NCBI GenBank assembly: GCA_958423465.1
Contig: CATZRD010000002.1
Coordinates: 55,252-119,251 of the forward strand
Source: an uncultured Oscillospiraceae bacterium
GTDB taxonomy: Bacteria; Bacillota; Clostridia; Oscillospirales; Oscillospiraceae
DNA length: 64,000 nt
Reading direction: 5' to 3'
In this document: one piece after another, positions 1 through 7,194 of the stretch
Numbering within the stretch: position 1 is the first letter of the stretch
Layout of the letters: every line of letters starts with the position of its first letter
Made by a program: the position numbers and the translations under genes
Notes under the pieces: generated by a model
The model's input: only the letters and a program-made list of their open reading frames with translations
What the model was told of the DNA's origin: nothing
Database searches by the model: none

Positions 1-1023
1 GCTCTTGGCGAAGACCTCCATGGCCTTTACATTGTTCAGCAGCTTACGGTAACGCTCCTCGTGCGTCTTCTCAATGGCGGCCACGCCCCGGAACTGCTCG
101 GCCAGCTCGTGGAAGCCCTCCGCGTCAGCCTCGCGGGCCATGCGCTCGTACATATCCGTCCACTCGGCGTTCTCACCCTCGGCGGCGTGGAGCAGGTTCT
201 CGGCGGTGTCGCCCAGCTCACCCAGAGCCTTGAACCACAACTTAGCGTGCTCCTTCTCATTCTCCGCAGTGTGCAGGAACAGAGCCGCGATCTGCTCGTA
301 ACCAGCCTTCTTGGCAACGGAGGCGAAATAGGTGTACTTGTTCCGGGCCTGGCTCTCCCCAGCAAAAGCCTCCCAGAGGTTCTTCTCCGTCTTGGTTCCG
401 GCGTAGGGGTTCTTAGCCGGGGTGGCCTCTTCGATCTTCACAAATTTTTCCGCCGGCTGCTTGCAGACCGGGCACTTGAAATCAGGGGTCATGGGACCCT
501 CGTGAATGTAACCGCAAACCGTGCATTTCCACTTTTCCATTTTTGTTTCCTCCTGATTTTCGTTGAATTGAATGGTATGTAACAGTCCGTCTACCACATC
601 GGTGGGGATACTGGGATAGGACTTGATCTGTTCCAGAAACGCTTTGGTATTGCCGCTCTGGGGGAGCATAAAGCCCGCTTCCCGGCACAAATCTTCCGCC
701 ATCAGCCGGGAAGACTTCTCAATGGCCGCACTCAGAGCACCGGGCAGCTGAGAAGCGATATTTTCAGCTTGCGCCTTGCTCTGGATCAGGCCCCGCAGAG
801 CCTCCACCACCTTGTCCTCTTTGAACTGCTGCGGGGGGAGGGCCTTGGGGACCATGGAGATCGCCGCGGACGGACAGGCCTCAGCACATGCGCCGCAGCC
901 GATACACTTCTCCGGGTCGATCACGCTGTTCTCCGTATCCGTGGCCCCGGTGGGACAGACATAGAGGCACAGGCAGTCCTTGGTGCATAAGCGAAGATTT
1001 CTTACCGCGTATTTTTCAGCCAT
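1..1023 (-). CDS. Ferredoxin-rubrerythrin fusion protein (C-terminus off the window)
   Basis: One frame stays open from the ATG at 1023 to the window edge (341 codons seen). Residues 13-50 hold two 4Fe-4S cysteine sets: an unusual [11 protein letters not shown] and a canonical [11 protein letters not shown]. Residues 60-155 look helical. From Met162 the protein is a rubrerythrin with its rubredoxin knuckles (CTVC, CPVC) at the N-terminus, followed by the ferritin-like diiron domain with the motifs [12 protein letters not shown] and EKTHEERY. Rubrerythrins reduce hydrogen peroxide in anaerobes; the ferredoxin part could feed electrons in (inference). The gene starts 2 bases after the two-headed rubredoxin stop, so it is co-transcribed. 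A strong AGGAGG lies just before codon 162, so free rubrerythrin may also be made. Two overlapping products remain possible. Confidence 0.85.
   Translation of the reverse strand, partial: MAEKYAVRNLRLCTKDCLCLYVCPTGATDTENSVIDPEKCIGCGACAEACPSAAISMVPKALPPQQFKEDKVVEALRGLIQSKAQAENIASQLPGALSAAIEKSSRLMAEDLCREAGFMLPQSGNTKAFLEQIKSYPSIPTDVVDGLLHTIQFNENQEETKMEKWKCTVCGYIHEGPMTPDFKCPVCKQPAEKFVKIEEATPAKNPYAGTKTEKNLWEAFAGESQARNKYTYFASVAKKAGYEQIAALFLHTAENEKEHAKLWFKALGELGDTAENLLHAAEGENAEWTDMYERMAREADAEGFHELAEQFRGVAAIEKTHEERYRKLLNNVKAMEVFAKS
538..551 (-). promoter_or_regulatory. Internal ribosome binding site and ATG for free rubrerythrin
   Basis: On the minus strand CAGGAGGAAACAAAAATG places a perfect AGGAGG 7 bases before ATG codon 162 of the fusion frame. 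It is as good as any start in the cluster and would yield a conventional-size rubrerythrin without the ferredoxin part. Confidence 0.6.
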
Positions 1024-1025
1024 GC

Positions 1026-1655
1026 TCAGGCCCTCCCTTCCACTTTTTCAAACTTCCAGCTGGGAACCTTGCAGACCGGACACAACTCCGGGGCCGCATC
1101 GCCCACATAGACAAAGCCGCAGACCGTGCAGACCCAGACGCCGGTGTTTTCCAGCATTTTGTCCCCCTCGCTCTCATAGCGCCTCAGCAGGGATTGGAGC
1201 ATCCGGGTGACCTTCTCGCTCCAGACTTGGCACCGCAGAGCGCCCCGGTCGGGCTTGTCCGAGGAAACCGCATTGCCATAAGGGTAGCCCACCGAGAGGT
1301 CATGCTCGATGAGCTCCAGCAGCTTTTGAGTGCTGGCCTCCCGGACCGGCTCGGCCTTGGACCGGAAGAACTCCGCCAGCTTTCGGAAGTCCTCCGCCTG
1401 CCGGGGCAGATACTGCTTCTCGCAGCCTCTTGCCAGGTTGGAGCAGATAATGCTCATCTCCATAGCGGACAGTTCCTTCTCCACCTGGGGCTTGTCCGGA
1501 GTGGACTCGACCTTGATTGGCTCAGCCTTCTCCTGGAACGCGGACTTGTCCGCGCCGCACAGGGGACATTTCCAGCCGTCGGGCAGGGCCTCCCAGGGGC
1601 CGCCTGCGGCCTCGTCGTAGACATATCCGCAGATGGAACAGACATATTGTTTCAT
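1026..1655 (-). CDS. Two-headed rubredoxin-domain protein
   Basis: The product has 209 residues with a rubredoxin at each end. Residues 6-33 carry CSIC and CPLC, and residues 176-195 carry CTVC and CPVC, so two Fe(Cys)4 sites are expected. The central 110 residues are charged and probably helical, with no family I recognise. Single rubredoxins are usually about 55 residues, so this is a bridged pair of electron carriers. It is the first gene of the operon with the ferredoxin-rubrerythrin fusion and probably supplies its electrons (inference). An AAGGAGG site lies 10 bases before the ATG at 1655, and an inverted repeat at 1690-1713 sits in the promoter region. Confidence 0.85.
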   Translation of the reverse strand: MKQYVCSICGYVYDEAAGGPWEALPDGWKCPLCGADKSAFQEKAEPIKVESTPDKPQVEKELSAMEMSIICSNLARGCEKQYLPRQAEDFRKLAEFFRSKAEPVREASTQKLLELIEHDLSVGYPYGNAVSSDKPDRGALRCQVWSEKVTRMLQSLLRRYESEGDKMLENTGVWVCTVCGFVYVGDAAPELCPVCKVPSWKFEKVEGRA

Positions 1656-1689
1656 AGAGTTTACCGCCTCCTTTATCCGTATTTTATCG

Positions 1690-1713
1690 AGTCACGACAA
1701 AAATTCCGTGACT
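1690..1713. promoter_or_regulatory. Inverted repeat upstream of the rubredoxin operon
   Basis: Perfect 7-base arms AGTCACG and CGTGACT are separated by 10 AT-rich bases. The repeat lies 35-58 bases before the rubredoxin start, next to a TAAAAT-like -10 on the minus strand. It is a plausible operator for a dimeric regulator such as the nearby Crp/Fnr protein, but this assignment is inferred only from position. Confidence 0.4.
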
Positions 1714-1725
1714 TTATCACGCTTC

Positions 1726-2112
1726 TCAGCCGCAGCTGTGATGGCCACAGCCGTGGTCGCCGCAGGCGTGAGGTTCACCGCCGTGCTCATGGTCGTGGTG
1801 GTCGCAATGGACAGCGGGATCAAAGTTCAGTGTCCCTGCCAACAGGGCGCCCACCGCATCGTCCGCGCTGCCGTACAGTCTGATGCCCGCCTGAGCCAGG
1901 GCCGTCTGGGCGCCGCCGATCCCTCCGCAGATCAGGGCGTCCACGTGCAGCGCGCTCAGGACGCCCGCCAATGCGCCGTGGCCGCTGCCGTTGGTGTCCA
2001 CCACCTCAGAGGAGAGGATCTTCCCGTCCTCCGCGTCGTAAATCTTAAACTGCTCGGTGTGGCCGAAGTGCTGGAAAATTTCTCCGTTTTCGTACGTGAC
2101 TGCAATTCTCAT
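1726..2112 (-). CDS. NifX/NifB-type dinitrogenase cofactor-domain protein, His-rich tail
   Basis: The 128-residue product begins MRIAVTYENGEIFQHFGHTEQF and ends its domain with the GGIGGAQTALAQAGI loop, typical of the NifX/NafY/VnfX fold that binds Fe-S or FeMo precursors. No nitrogenase genes are in the window; in gut Clostridia such stand-alone proteins have unknown roles, perhaps in Fe-S metabolism. The last 25 residues (CDHHDHEHGG through CGHHSCG) are rich in His, Cys and Asp and could bind metal. The start at 2112 is chosen because GGAGGAG precedes it; longer upstream starts lack such a site. It diverges from the Crp/Fnr gene. Confidence 0.8.
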   Translation of the reverse strand: MRIAVTYENGEIFQHFGHTEQFKIYDAEDGKILSSEVVDTNGSGHGALAGVLSALHVDALICGGIGGAQTALAQAGIRLYGSADDAVGALLAGTLNFDPAVHCDHHDHEHGGEPHACGDHGCGHHSCG

Positions 2113-2155
2113 AATGGCTTCTCCTCCGGTTTCGCATATTGTTCTCGGTCTTCCT

Positions 2156-2184
2156 ATGGTAGCCTTATTTGTGGCATATGTCAA
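2156..2184 (-). promoter_or_regulatory. Promoter of the NifX-like gene
   Basis: On the minus strand TTGACA (2184-2179) is followed by 17 bases and TACCAT (2161-2156). The -35 is perfect and the -10 weak. It faces the -35 of the regulator promoter. Confidence 0.55.
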
Positions 2185-2199
2185 CAATGATTCTTGACA
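2179..2199. promoter_or_regulatory. Palindrome formed by two facing -35 boxes
   Basis: TGTCAA and TTGACA lie 9 bases apart, so the -35 elements of the two divergent promoters form one inverted repeat. A single bound dimer here would block or control both genes. The Crp/Fnr protein encoded alongside is the natural candidate (inference). Confidence 0.4.
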
Positions 2200-2222
2200 C
2201 GCACCACGCATTGGACTATACT
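2194..2222 (+). promoter_or_regulatory. Promoter of the Crp/Fnr regulator
   Basis: TTGACA at 2194-2199, a 17-base spacer and TATACT at 2217-2222 form a near-consensus SigA promoter 20 bases before the ATG at 2243. Confidence 0.75.
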
Positions 2223-2242
2223 CCGTCATAGGAGGACAGATC

Positions 2243-2896
2243 ATGAGCTTTGAACACTTTTTTCCTGTATGGGATCAATTAACGGCAGCGCAGAAAAACC
2301 GCATACGGGACGGCCTGATTAAGCGGCAAATCAAAAAGGGGACGATGATCCACAACGGGAGCATGGACTGTACCGGCTTACTGCTGGTAAAGCACGGTCA
2401 GCTGCGGGCCTATATCCTCTCCGACGAGGGGCGGGAGATCACCCTTTACCGGCTGTTCGACAGGGATATGTGTCTGTTTTCGGCCTCCTGCATCATGCGC
2501 TCCATTCAGTTTGATGTGGCCATTGAAGCGGAAAAGGATACCGGCCTGTGGATCATTCCCGCGGAAATCTATAAAAATATCATGGAGGAGTCCGCCTCGG
2601 TGGCGAATTACACCAACGAGCTGATGGCCTCCCGCTTTTCGGACGTGATGTGGCTGATGGAGCAGATCATGTGGAAGAGCTTTGACAAGCGGCTGGCGGC
2701 CTTTCTGCTGGAGGAGAGCGCGCTGGAGGGGGACAGCACCCTGAAGCTCACCCACGAGATCATCGCCAACCACCTGGGCACCGCCCGGGAGGTGGTCACC
2801 CGGATGCTCCGCTATTTCCAGAGCGAGGGCATGGTGAAGCTGGCCCGGGGTACGGTGGAGATCACGGATGAAGAGAAGCTGCGGCAAATCATATGA
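2243..2896 (+). CDS. Crp/Fnr family transcriptional regulator
   Basis: The 217-residue protein has an N-terminal cyclic-nucleotide-like beta-roll sensor (about residues 20-120, with GREITLYRLFDRDMC), a long dimer helix and a C-terminal winged helix with the recognition segment LGTAREVVTRMLRYFQSEG. It lacks the N-terminal cysteine cluster of Fnr, so an Fe-S oxygen sensor is not indicated, though cysteines near residues 73-79 could be redox-sensitive. AGGAGG precedes the ATG by 7 bases. It lies between the rubredoxin/rubrerythrin operon and the persulfide reductase operon, so it probably controls this redox cluster (inference). Confidence 0.9.
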   Translation: MSFEHFFPVWDQLTAAQKNRIRDGLIKRQIKKGTMIHNGSMDCTGLLLVKHGQLRAYILSDEGREITLYRLFDRDMCLFSASCIMRSIQFDVAIEAEKDTGLWIIPAEIYKNIMEESASVANYTNELMASRFSDVMWLMEQIMWKSFDKRLAAFLLEESALEGDSTLKLTHEIIANHLGTAREVVTRMLRYFQSEGMVKLARGTVEITDEEKLRQII

Positions 2897-2932
2897 ATCA
2901 AAACTGCCTCCCGGCCGGGAGGCAGTTTTGAT
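2897..2932. terminator. Bidirectional terminator between convergent genes
   Basis: A perfect 36-base palindrome (arms ATCAAAACTGCCTCCCGG and its complement) has T-rich and A-rich flanks, so it can end both the regulator transcript and the reductase operon. Confidence 0.85.
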
Positions 2933-2936
2933 TTTG

Positions 2937-4631
2937 TCATACCTGATCCATACCGCAGGCCGTAGCCTGCTCGATCAGGCGGCGGTCGTTGACCACCGCG
3001 TCGTAGAACCGGAAGCCGCCGGAGAAATTATAGCAGGCGAAACCGTTTTCAGACAGGATGCGGCAGGCGATATAGCTGCGCAGGCCGCTCTGGCAGATCA
3101 CATACGCCGGCTTGCCCCTGTCCAGCTCACCCAGCCGCTCCCGCAGCTCATCCACCGGGATGTTGACGAAGCCGTCGATGTGTCCGCCCGCGTACTCTTG
3201 GGGCGTCCGAGTGTCCAGCAGGGTCACGCTGCCGTCCCGGGGCAAGCTGGCCACATCCTCGATCCAGAACTGCTTCACAATTCCCTCGGCCAGGTTTTCC
3301 GCCATGAAGCCCGCCATGTTCACCGGGTCCTTGGCGGAGGAGTAGGGCGGCGCGTAGGCCAGGTCCAGGTCCTTTAATTGGATCGCCGTCAGCCCGGCGC
3401 GGATGGCCGTGGCCAGCACGTCGATGCGCTTATCCACGCCCTCATAGCCTACGATCTGGGCGCCCAGCAGGCGGTAAGTCTCCTTTTCAAAGACCACCTT
3501 CATGGTCATGACCCTGCCGCCGGGGTAGTAGCCCGCGTGGCTCATGGGGGAGAGAACTACCGTGTCCACATCCAGGCCGGCCTTTTTGGCGTTAGTCTCG
3601 TTGACGCCGGTGGCGGCCGCCGTCAGGTCAAAGACCTTAATGACCGAGCTGCCCTGAGAGCCGGTGTACCGGCTGTCGCCGCCGCAGATGTTGTCCGCCG
3701 CAATGCGCCCCTGCTTGTTGGCGGGGCCGGCCAGGGAGATCACCGCATCCTGTCCGGTGACAAAATGTCTCACCTGGACGGCGTCCCCCACGGCATAGAT
3801 ATCCGGGGCGGAGGTCTCCATCCGGTCATTGACCACGATGCTGCCCTTGAGGCCCAGCTCCAGCCCGGCCTCTTTGGCCAGGGCGGTGTCCGGTGTGACG
3901 CCGATGGCCAGCACCACCAGATCGGCGTGGAGGGGCGGGGCGTCCTTCAGCAGCACGTCCACGCCGCCGTCCTTTTCCTCAAAGCCCTCCACCGTGTGGC
4001 CCAGAGCCAGCCTCACGCCGTGCTTTCGCACCTCGGCGTGGATAAACGCCGCCATATCCGGGTCAAAGGGGTTCATCAGCTGCCGGGGGCGCTGAACGAT
4101 GGTGACCTCCATCCCCAGCTCCCGCAGATTCTCCGCCAGCTCCAGGCTGATGAAGCCGCCGCCCGCCAGCACGGCGGACCTGGGGTGATGGGTGTTGATG
4201 TAATCCTTGACGCGGAGGGTGTCCTCCACGGTGCGCAGGGTAAACAGTTTCTCCAACCCCACGCCGGGGAGCCGGGGCTGGGTGGGCTTGGCACCGGGGG
4301 AGAGGATCAGCTTGTCGTAGGACTCCTCAAATTCCTCCTCCGTCTCCAGGTTTTTCACGGAGACAGTCTTCCTCTCCGGGTGTATGGCAGTGACCTCGTG
4401 CCGTACCTTCATGCTGACTCGGAAGCGGGAGAAAAAGCTCTCCGGTGTCTGGAGGGTCAGATCCGACCGGTCCTCGATCACGCCGCCGATGTAGTAGGGC
4501 AGGCCGCAATTGGCGTAGGAGACGTACCCGGACCGCTCAAAGACGATGATCTCCGCCTGTTCGTCCAGCCGGCGCAGCCGGGCGGCGGCTGTGGCTCCTC
4601 CCGCCACGCCGCCGATGATGACTACCTTCAT
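2937..4631 (-). CDS. CoA-disulfide/persulfide reductase with C-terminal rhodanese domain
   Basis: The 564-residue protein is a pyridine nucleotide-disulfide oxidoreductase: FAD motif VVIIGGVAGG at residues 3-12, redox cysteine Cys42 in SYANCGLPYYIGG, an NAD-binding motif near AVLAGGGFISLELAE, and FAD contacts at IYAVGDAVQV. Residues 470-560 are a rhodanese domain with the active-site loop CQSGLRS. This layout matches CoA-disulfide reductase-rhodanese fusions that reduce CoA or protein persulfides with NAD(P)H. The start at Met 4631 is chosen because AGGTGG precedes it. It follows the single-domain rhodanese by 4 bases, so the two are co-translated and probably act together in sulfane-sulfur handling. 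Confidence 0.9.
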   Translation of the reverse strand: MKVVIIGGVAGGATAAARLRRLDEQAEIIVFERSGYVSYANCGLPYYIGGVIEDRSDLTLQTPESFFSRFRVSMKVRHEVTAIHPERKTVSVKNLETEEEFEESYDKLILSPGAKPTQPRLPGVGLEKLFTLRTVEDTLRVKDYINTHHPRSAVLAGGGFISLELAENLRELGMEVTIVQRPRQLMNPFDPDMAAFIHAEVRKHGVRLALGHTVEGFEEKDGGVDVLLKDAPPLHADLVVLAIGVTPDTALAKEAGLELGLKGSIVVNDRMETSAPDIYAVGDAVQVRHFVTGQDAVISLAGPANKQGRIAADNICGGDSRYTGSQGSSVIKVFDLTAAATGVNETNAKKAGLDVDTVVLSPMSHAGYYPGGRVMTMKVVFEKETYRLLGAQIVGYEGVDKRIDVLATAIRAGLTAIQLKDLDLAYAPPYSSAKDPVNMAGFMAENLAEGIVKQFWIEDVASLPRDGSVTLLDTRTPQEYAGGHIDGFVNIPVDELRERLGELDRGKPAYVICQSGLRSYIACRILSENGFACYNFSGGFRFYDAVVNDRRLIEQATACGMDQV

Positions 4632-4635
4632 TTCA

Positions 4636-4953
4636 TCATTCCACCTTTCCTGTGTAGGCGGCAATGCCGCCGATATTCTTTGTGTTGGCATAGCCCATCT
4701 GGCCCAGCAGCCTTACCGCCTGGCCGCTCCTGGCTCCGCTGTGGCAGTATACGAAGAGCGGCGTATCCCGATCGGCAGGAAGCATATCCTCGCCGCCGAG
4801 GGTTTGCAGAGGAGCGTTGACGCTGCCGGGGATATGGCCGCCCTGATATTCCTGGGGAGTCCGGACATCCAGCAGCACTCCGCCGGACGTATCCTGAAAC
4901 TCCTTCACCCCCTGGTTGATATCAGGGCCTTTGAGAAAATCGAAAAATCCCAT
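4636..4953 (-). CDS. Single-domain rhodanese sulfurtransferase
   Basis: The 105-residue protein is a complete rhodanese domain: DVRTPQEYQGGHIPGS at residues 29-44 and active-site Cys70 in the loop CHSGARS. It moves sulfane sulfur through a cysteine persulfide. It lies between a thioredoxin (13 bases upstream) and the rhodanese-tailed reductase (4 bases downstream), so a thioredoxin-rhodanese-reductase operon for persulfide or disulfide turnover is likely. No signal peptide is seen, so it is cytoplasmic. Confidence 0.9.
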   Translation of the reverse strand: MGFFDFLKGPDINQGVKEFQDTSGGVLLDVRTPQEYQGGHIPGSVNAPLQTLGGEDMLPADRDTPLFVYCHSGARSGQAVRLLGQMGYANTKNIGGIAAYTGKVE

Positions 4954-4966
4954 CCCTGATTCCCCC

Positions 4967-5272
4967 TTACAGCATGGCGAGGATCTGCGCTTTGGGTCTT
5001 ACTCCCACAGCCTGATTGATCACCTTGCCGTTCTTCATCACCACAAGGGTGGGGATGCTCATGATGCCGAACTGGCCCGCCAGTTCCGGCTGCTCGTCCA
5101 CATTGACCTTGCCGACTGTGATGTCGCCCCGCTCAGCTGCGATCTCATCCACGATGGGGCTGACCATCCGGCAGGGGCCGCACCAGGACGCCCAGAAGTC
5201 CAGCAGGACAGGCTTCTCAGAGTTTATAACTTCATTCTGAAAATTGGTTTTATTGATATTGATAGCAGACAT
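4967..5272 (-). CDS. trxA: Thioredoxin
   Basis: The 101-residue protein is a full thioredoxin with WCGPC (active-site Cys31 and Cys34), the cis-proline loop MSIPTLVV and FWASWCGPCRM. An upstream in-frame Met exists, but the start at 5272 has AAGGAG seven bases before it. It is first of the thioredoxin-rhodanese-persulfide reductase operon and could recycle their cysteine intermediates. A second thioredoxin with the same active site lies at 13702-14010. Confidence 0.93.
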   Translation of the reverse strand: MSAININKTNFQNEVINSEKPVLLDFWASWCGPCRMVSPIVDEIAAERGDITVGKVNVDEQPELAGQFGIMSIPTLVVMKNGKVINQAVGVRPKAQILAML

Positions 5273-5356
5273 ATTACAGCTCTCCTTTTTCTTTTGTGCT
5301 TTCATTATGATTTATTTTTCTTATGCTGCTGTGATGACGTTATGCAAGAGATGTCA

Positions 5357-6103
5357 TTAAGCTCTTGCCATCCCGTCTACGCTCAGCACCACGCCGGTAA
5401 TATAAGACGCTTCCTCAGACGCCAGGAATACAAACGCGTTTGCGATGTCCTCCGGCTGGCCCAGGCGGCGCAGGGGGATATTGGCAATCATGGGCTCAAT
5501 GACTTCCCTGGGAACAGCTTTCATCATATCCGTCTCCGTGATTCCGGGGGCGACCGCGTTGACACGAATGCCTTTGGGACCAAGTTCTCTGGCCAGGGAA
5601 ACAGTAAGACCGTTGACCGCAAACTTGGACGCGGGGTAAGCGAAGCCGCTGGGCTGACCGGAAATACTGACCATAGAGGATGTGGAGAGAATGACGCCGG
5701 TACCCCTTGCTGCCATGCACTCCGCGGCGGCACGGGTGGCGTTGAATACGCCTTTCACATTCAGATTCATGACCTTGTCAAAGGTGTCCTCCGTGTATTC
5801 CAGAAATGATGTGCTTTCAGATACACCGGCGTTGTTCACCAGAATATCTACACAGCCATATTTGCCAGTCGCCTCTCTAAACGCTTCCCTGACTGACTCC
5901 AGACTGGAAAGGTCAGGGCTGATGCCGGCAACCGTGCTTTCCGGATATTTTCCTCTCAATTGGGCAACCGCCTTATCGGCGGAAGCCTGAGAGCTGGCCG
6001 CTAAAATGACTGTGGCGCCTTCCTTCAAAAATTTATCTGCGGTAGCAAATCCGATTCCGCGACTTCCGCCGGTGATGATAGCGACCTTGTCTTTTAGTCT
6101 CAT
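5357..6103 (-). CDS. Short-chain dehydrogenase/reductase (SDR)
   Basis: The 248-residue product is a classical SDR: cofactor motif TGGSRGIG at residues 11-18, NNAG at 90-93, a serine near 142, and the catalytic pair Tyr156/Lys160 in YPASK. It oxidises or reduces an alcohol/ketone with NAD(P)H. By eye it resembles FabG-type reductases and, in the N-terminus and APDLTS-like segment (SPDLSS), bile-acid 3-alpha dehydrogenases, but the substrate cannot be fixed. It stands alone with its own promoter region and an inverted repeat at 6162-6182. It borders the mobile element, and whether it belongs to the host or to the element edge is open. Confidence 0.85.
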   Translation of the reverse strand: MRLKDKVAIITGGSRGIGFATADKFLKEGATVILAASSQASADKAVAQLRGKYPESTVAGISPDLSSLESVREAFREATGKYGCVDILVNNAGVSESTSFLEYTEDTFDKVMNLNVKGVFNATRAAAECMAARGTGVILSTSSMVSISGQPSGFAYPASKFAVNGLTVSLARELGPKGIRVNAVAPGITETDMMKAVPREVIEPMIANIPLRRLGQPEDIANAFVFLASEEASYITGVVLSVDGMARA

Positions 6104-6161
6104 GTTGAGTACCCCCTTTGTTCTTTTTCATGGCTGTAGTATAACCGAGGGGGCAGAATCG

Positions 6162-6182
6162 TTCTGTGATGTAATCACAGAA
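6162..6182. promoter_or_regulatory. Inverted repeat upstream of the SDR gene
   Basis: Arms TTCTGTGAT and ATCACAGAA are perfect with a 3-base centre. On the minus strand the repeat ends about where a -35 would lie for the TATACT -10 at 6136-6141, so a repressor here would block SDR transcription. It resembles a Crp half-site pair (TGTGA/TCACA) but the spacing is 5, not 6. Confidence 0.45.
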
Positions 6183-6217
6183 ACTTAGCTATCAGGTAAA
6201 CTCCAGTGCCGCACCGC

Positions 6218-7177
6218 TTATTCTGTTTCCTTATCCAATGCATCGCTGAATATCTCTTGGACTTGGGTCAGCACAGCGACTTCACAAATAAATCGCTCTG
6301 TCAGTTCTTTTTCATCCATCCATGTGGTCTGGGGTGACATATAGTGTCCAAGGCCAGCCTCCACGTCTGCCCTGGCTTTGCTGATGGCTTTCTGGATGGA
6401 CAGCCACTGCCCATAGGCGCTGGCATAGAGCTCCTTTCTCATTTTTCGGAGCGCGGTTTTATACGCTTTCTCCGCTCCGCTGGGGCCGTTGTAGTTCAGC
6501 CGGATGGCCAGTTCCTGAAAGGTCATGCCTTGTTCGTTGGACTGGCCGATCCCCAGATAACAGCGCACCAAGTTCAGTTCTCTGGGTGTCAGCACCTCCT
6601 CCATCAGCTGAAGGAGCAGTGTCTGACGCATATATCGGTCATAGGCTTTGGCCGGATATCCGCCGCCGCTGATGGAAAAAACATCGTCACCCAACTGCTG
6701 GACATGGAACAGATTCCGGTAGTCCTTCAGCAGCTCCGCCGCTGCCTTTGGCGATACCTTCAGTTCCTCGCAGATGGCATCGATCAAAGCAGGCTCGGAA
6801 TCATCCTGCACTCCGGAGCAGGCATGCGCCACCTTGCGTAACTGATGGTACCGACTGGGAGAGATACTGATGGTAAGCGAAGCCTGAGCACAGTAGTCCA
6901 TCATGGCCGATTCCATGGCCAGTGTTGCGTAGGTCAGCAGTTTGGTCCCATAGGAAGGATCAAACCGCTTCGCCGCTTCCAGGAGCGCCAGCGCTCCCTC
7001 CTGTTTCAAGTCGTCCAAATCGCACCACTCAGTATGTTTCAAAGCCAGCGCCGTGATGTATCCCTCGTTCCGGGAAATGAGTAATTCTGCGGCTTCCCTA
7101 TCTCCGACCTTTATCCGCAGGACCAGTTCCTCGTTGCCGGGGCCGTCCCCGGCAACGGTGTATCGACCTATTGACAC
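6218..7177 (-). CDS. Sigma-70-like RNA polymerase sigma factor of the mobile element
   Basis: The 319-residue protein has sigma region 2 (about residues 30-95: DLDDLKQEGALALLEAAKRF, then LLTYATLAMESAMMDY), a region 3-like segment near SISPSRYHQLRKV, and region 4 (about 190-255: LTPRELNLVRCYLGIG and TALRKMRKEL). Such factors occur in Clostridia mobile elements, where they may switch on element genes, but their promoters are unknown. It starts 17 bases after the DUF6076-like gene and is likely co-transcribed with it, both divergent from the mobilization genes. Confidence 0.8.
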   Translation of the reverse strand: MSIGRYTVAGDGPGNEELVLRIKVGDREAAELLISRNEGYITALALKHTEWCDLDDLKQEGALALLEAAKRFDPSYGTKLLTYATLAMESAMMDYCAQASLTISISPSRYHQLRKVAHACSGVQDDSEPALIDAICEELKVSPKAAAELLKDYRNLFHVQQLGDDVFSISGGGYPAKAYDRYMRQTLLLQLMEEVLTPRELNLVRCYLGIGQSNEQGMTFQELAIRLNYNGPSGAEKAYKTALRKMRKELYASAYGQWLSIQKAISKARADVEAGLGHYMSPQTTWMDEKELTERFICEVAVLTQVQEIFSDALDKETE

Positions 7178-7194
7178 AGGACAGCCCCCCTTCC

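Noticed and set aside
5357..6103. Bile-acid hydroxysteroid dehydrogenase (BaiA)
   Set aside because: Only general SDR similarity can be seen and no other bai genes are near; a specific function is not supported.
6123..6131. CATGAAAAA at the left (minus) and right (13311, plus) edges as att sites
   Set aside because: The two copies are inverted, not direct, and short and AT-rich enough to be chance.
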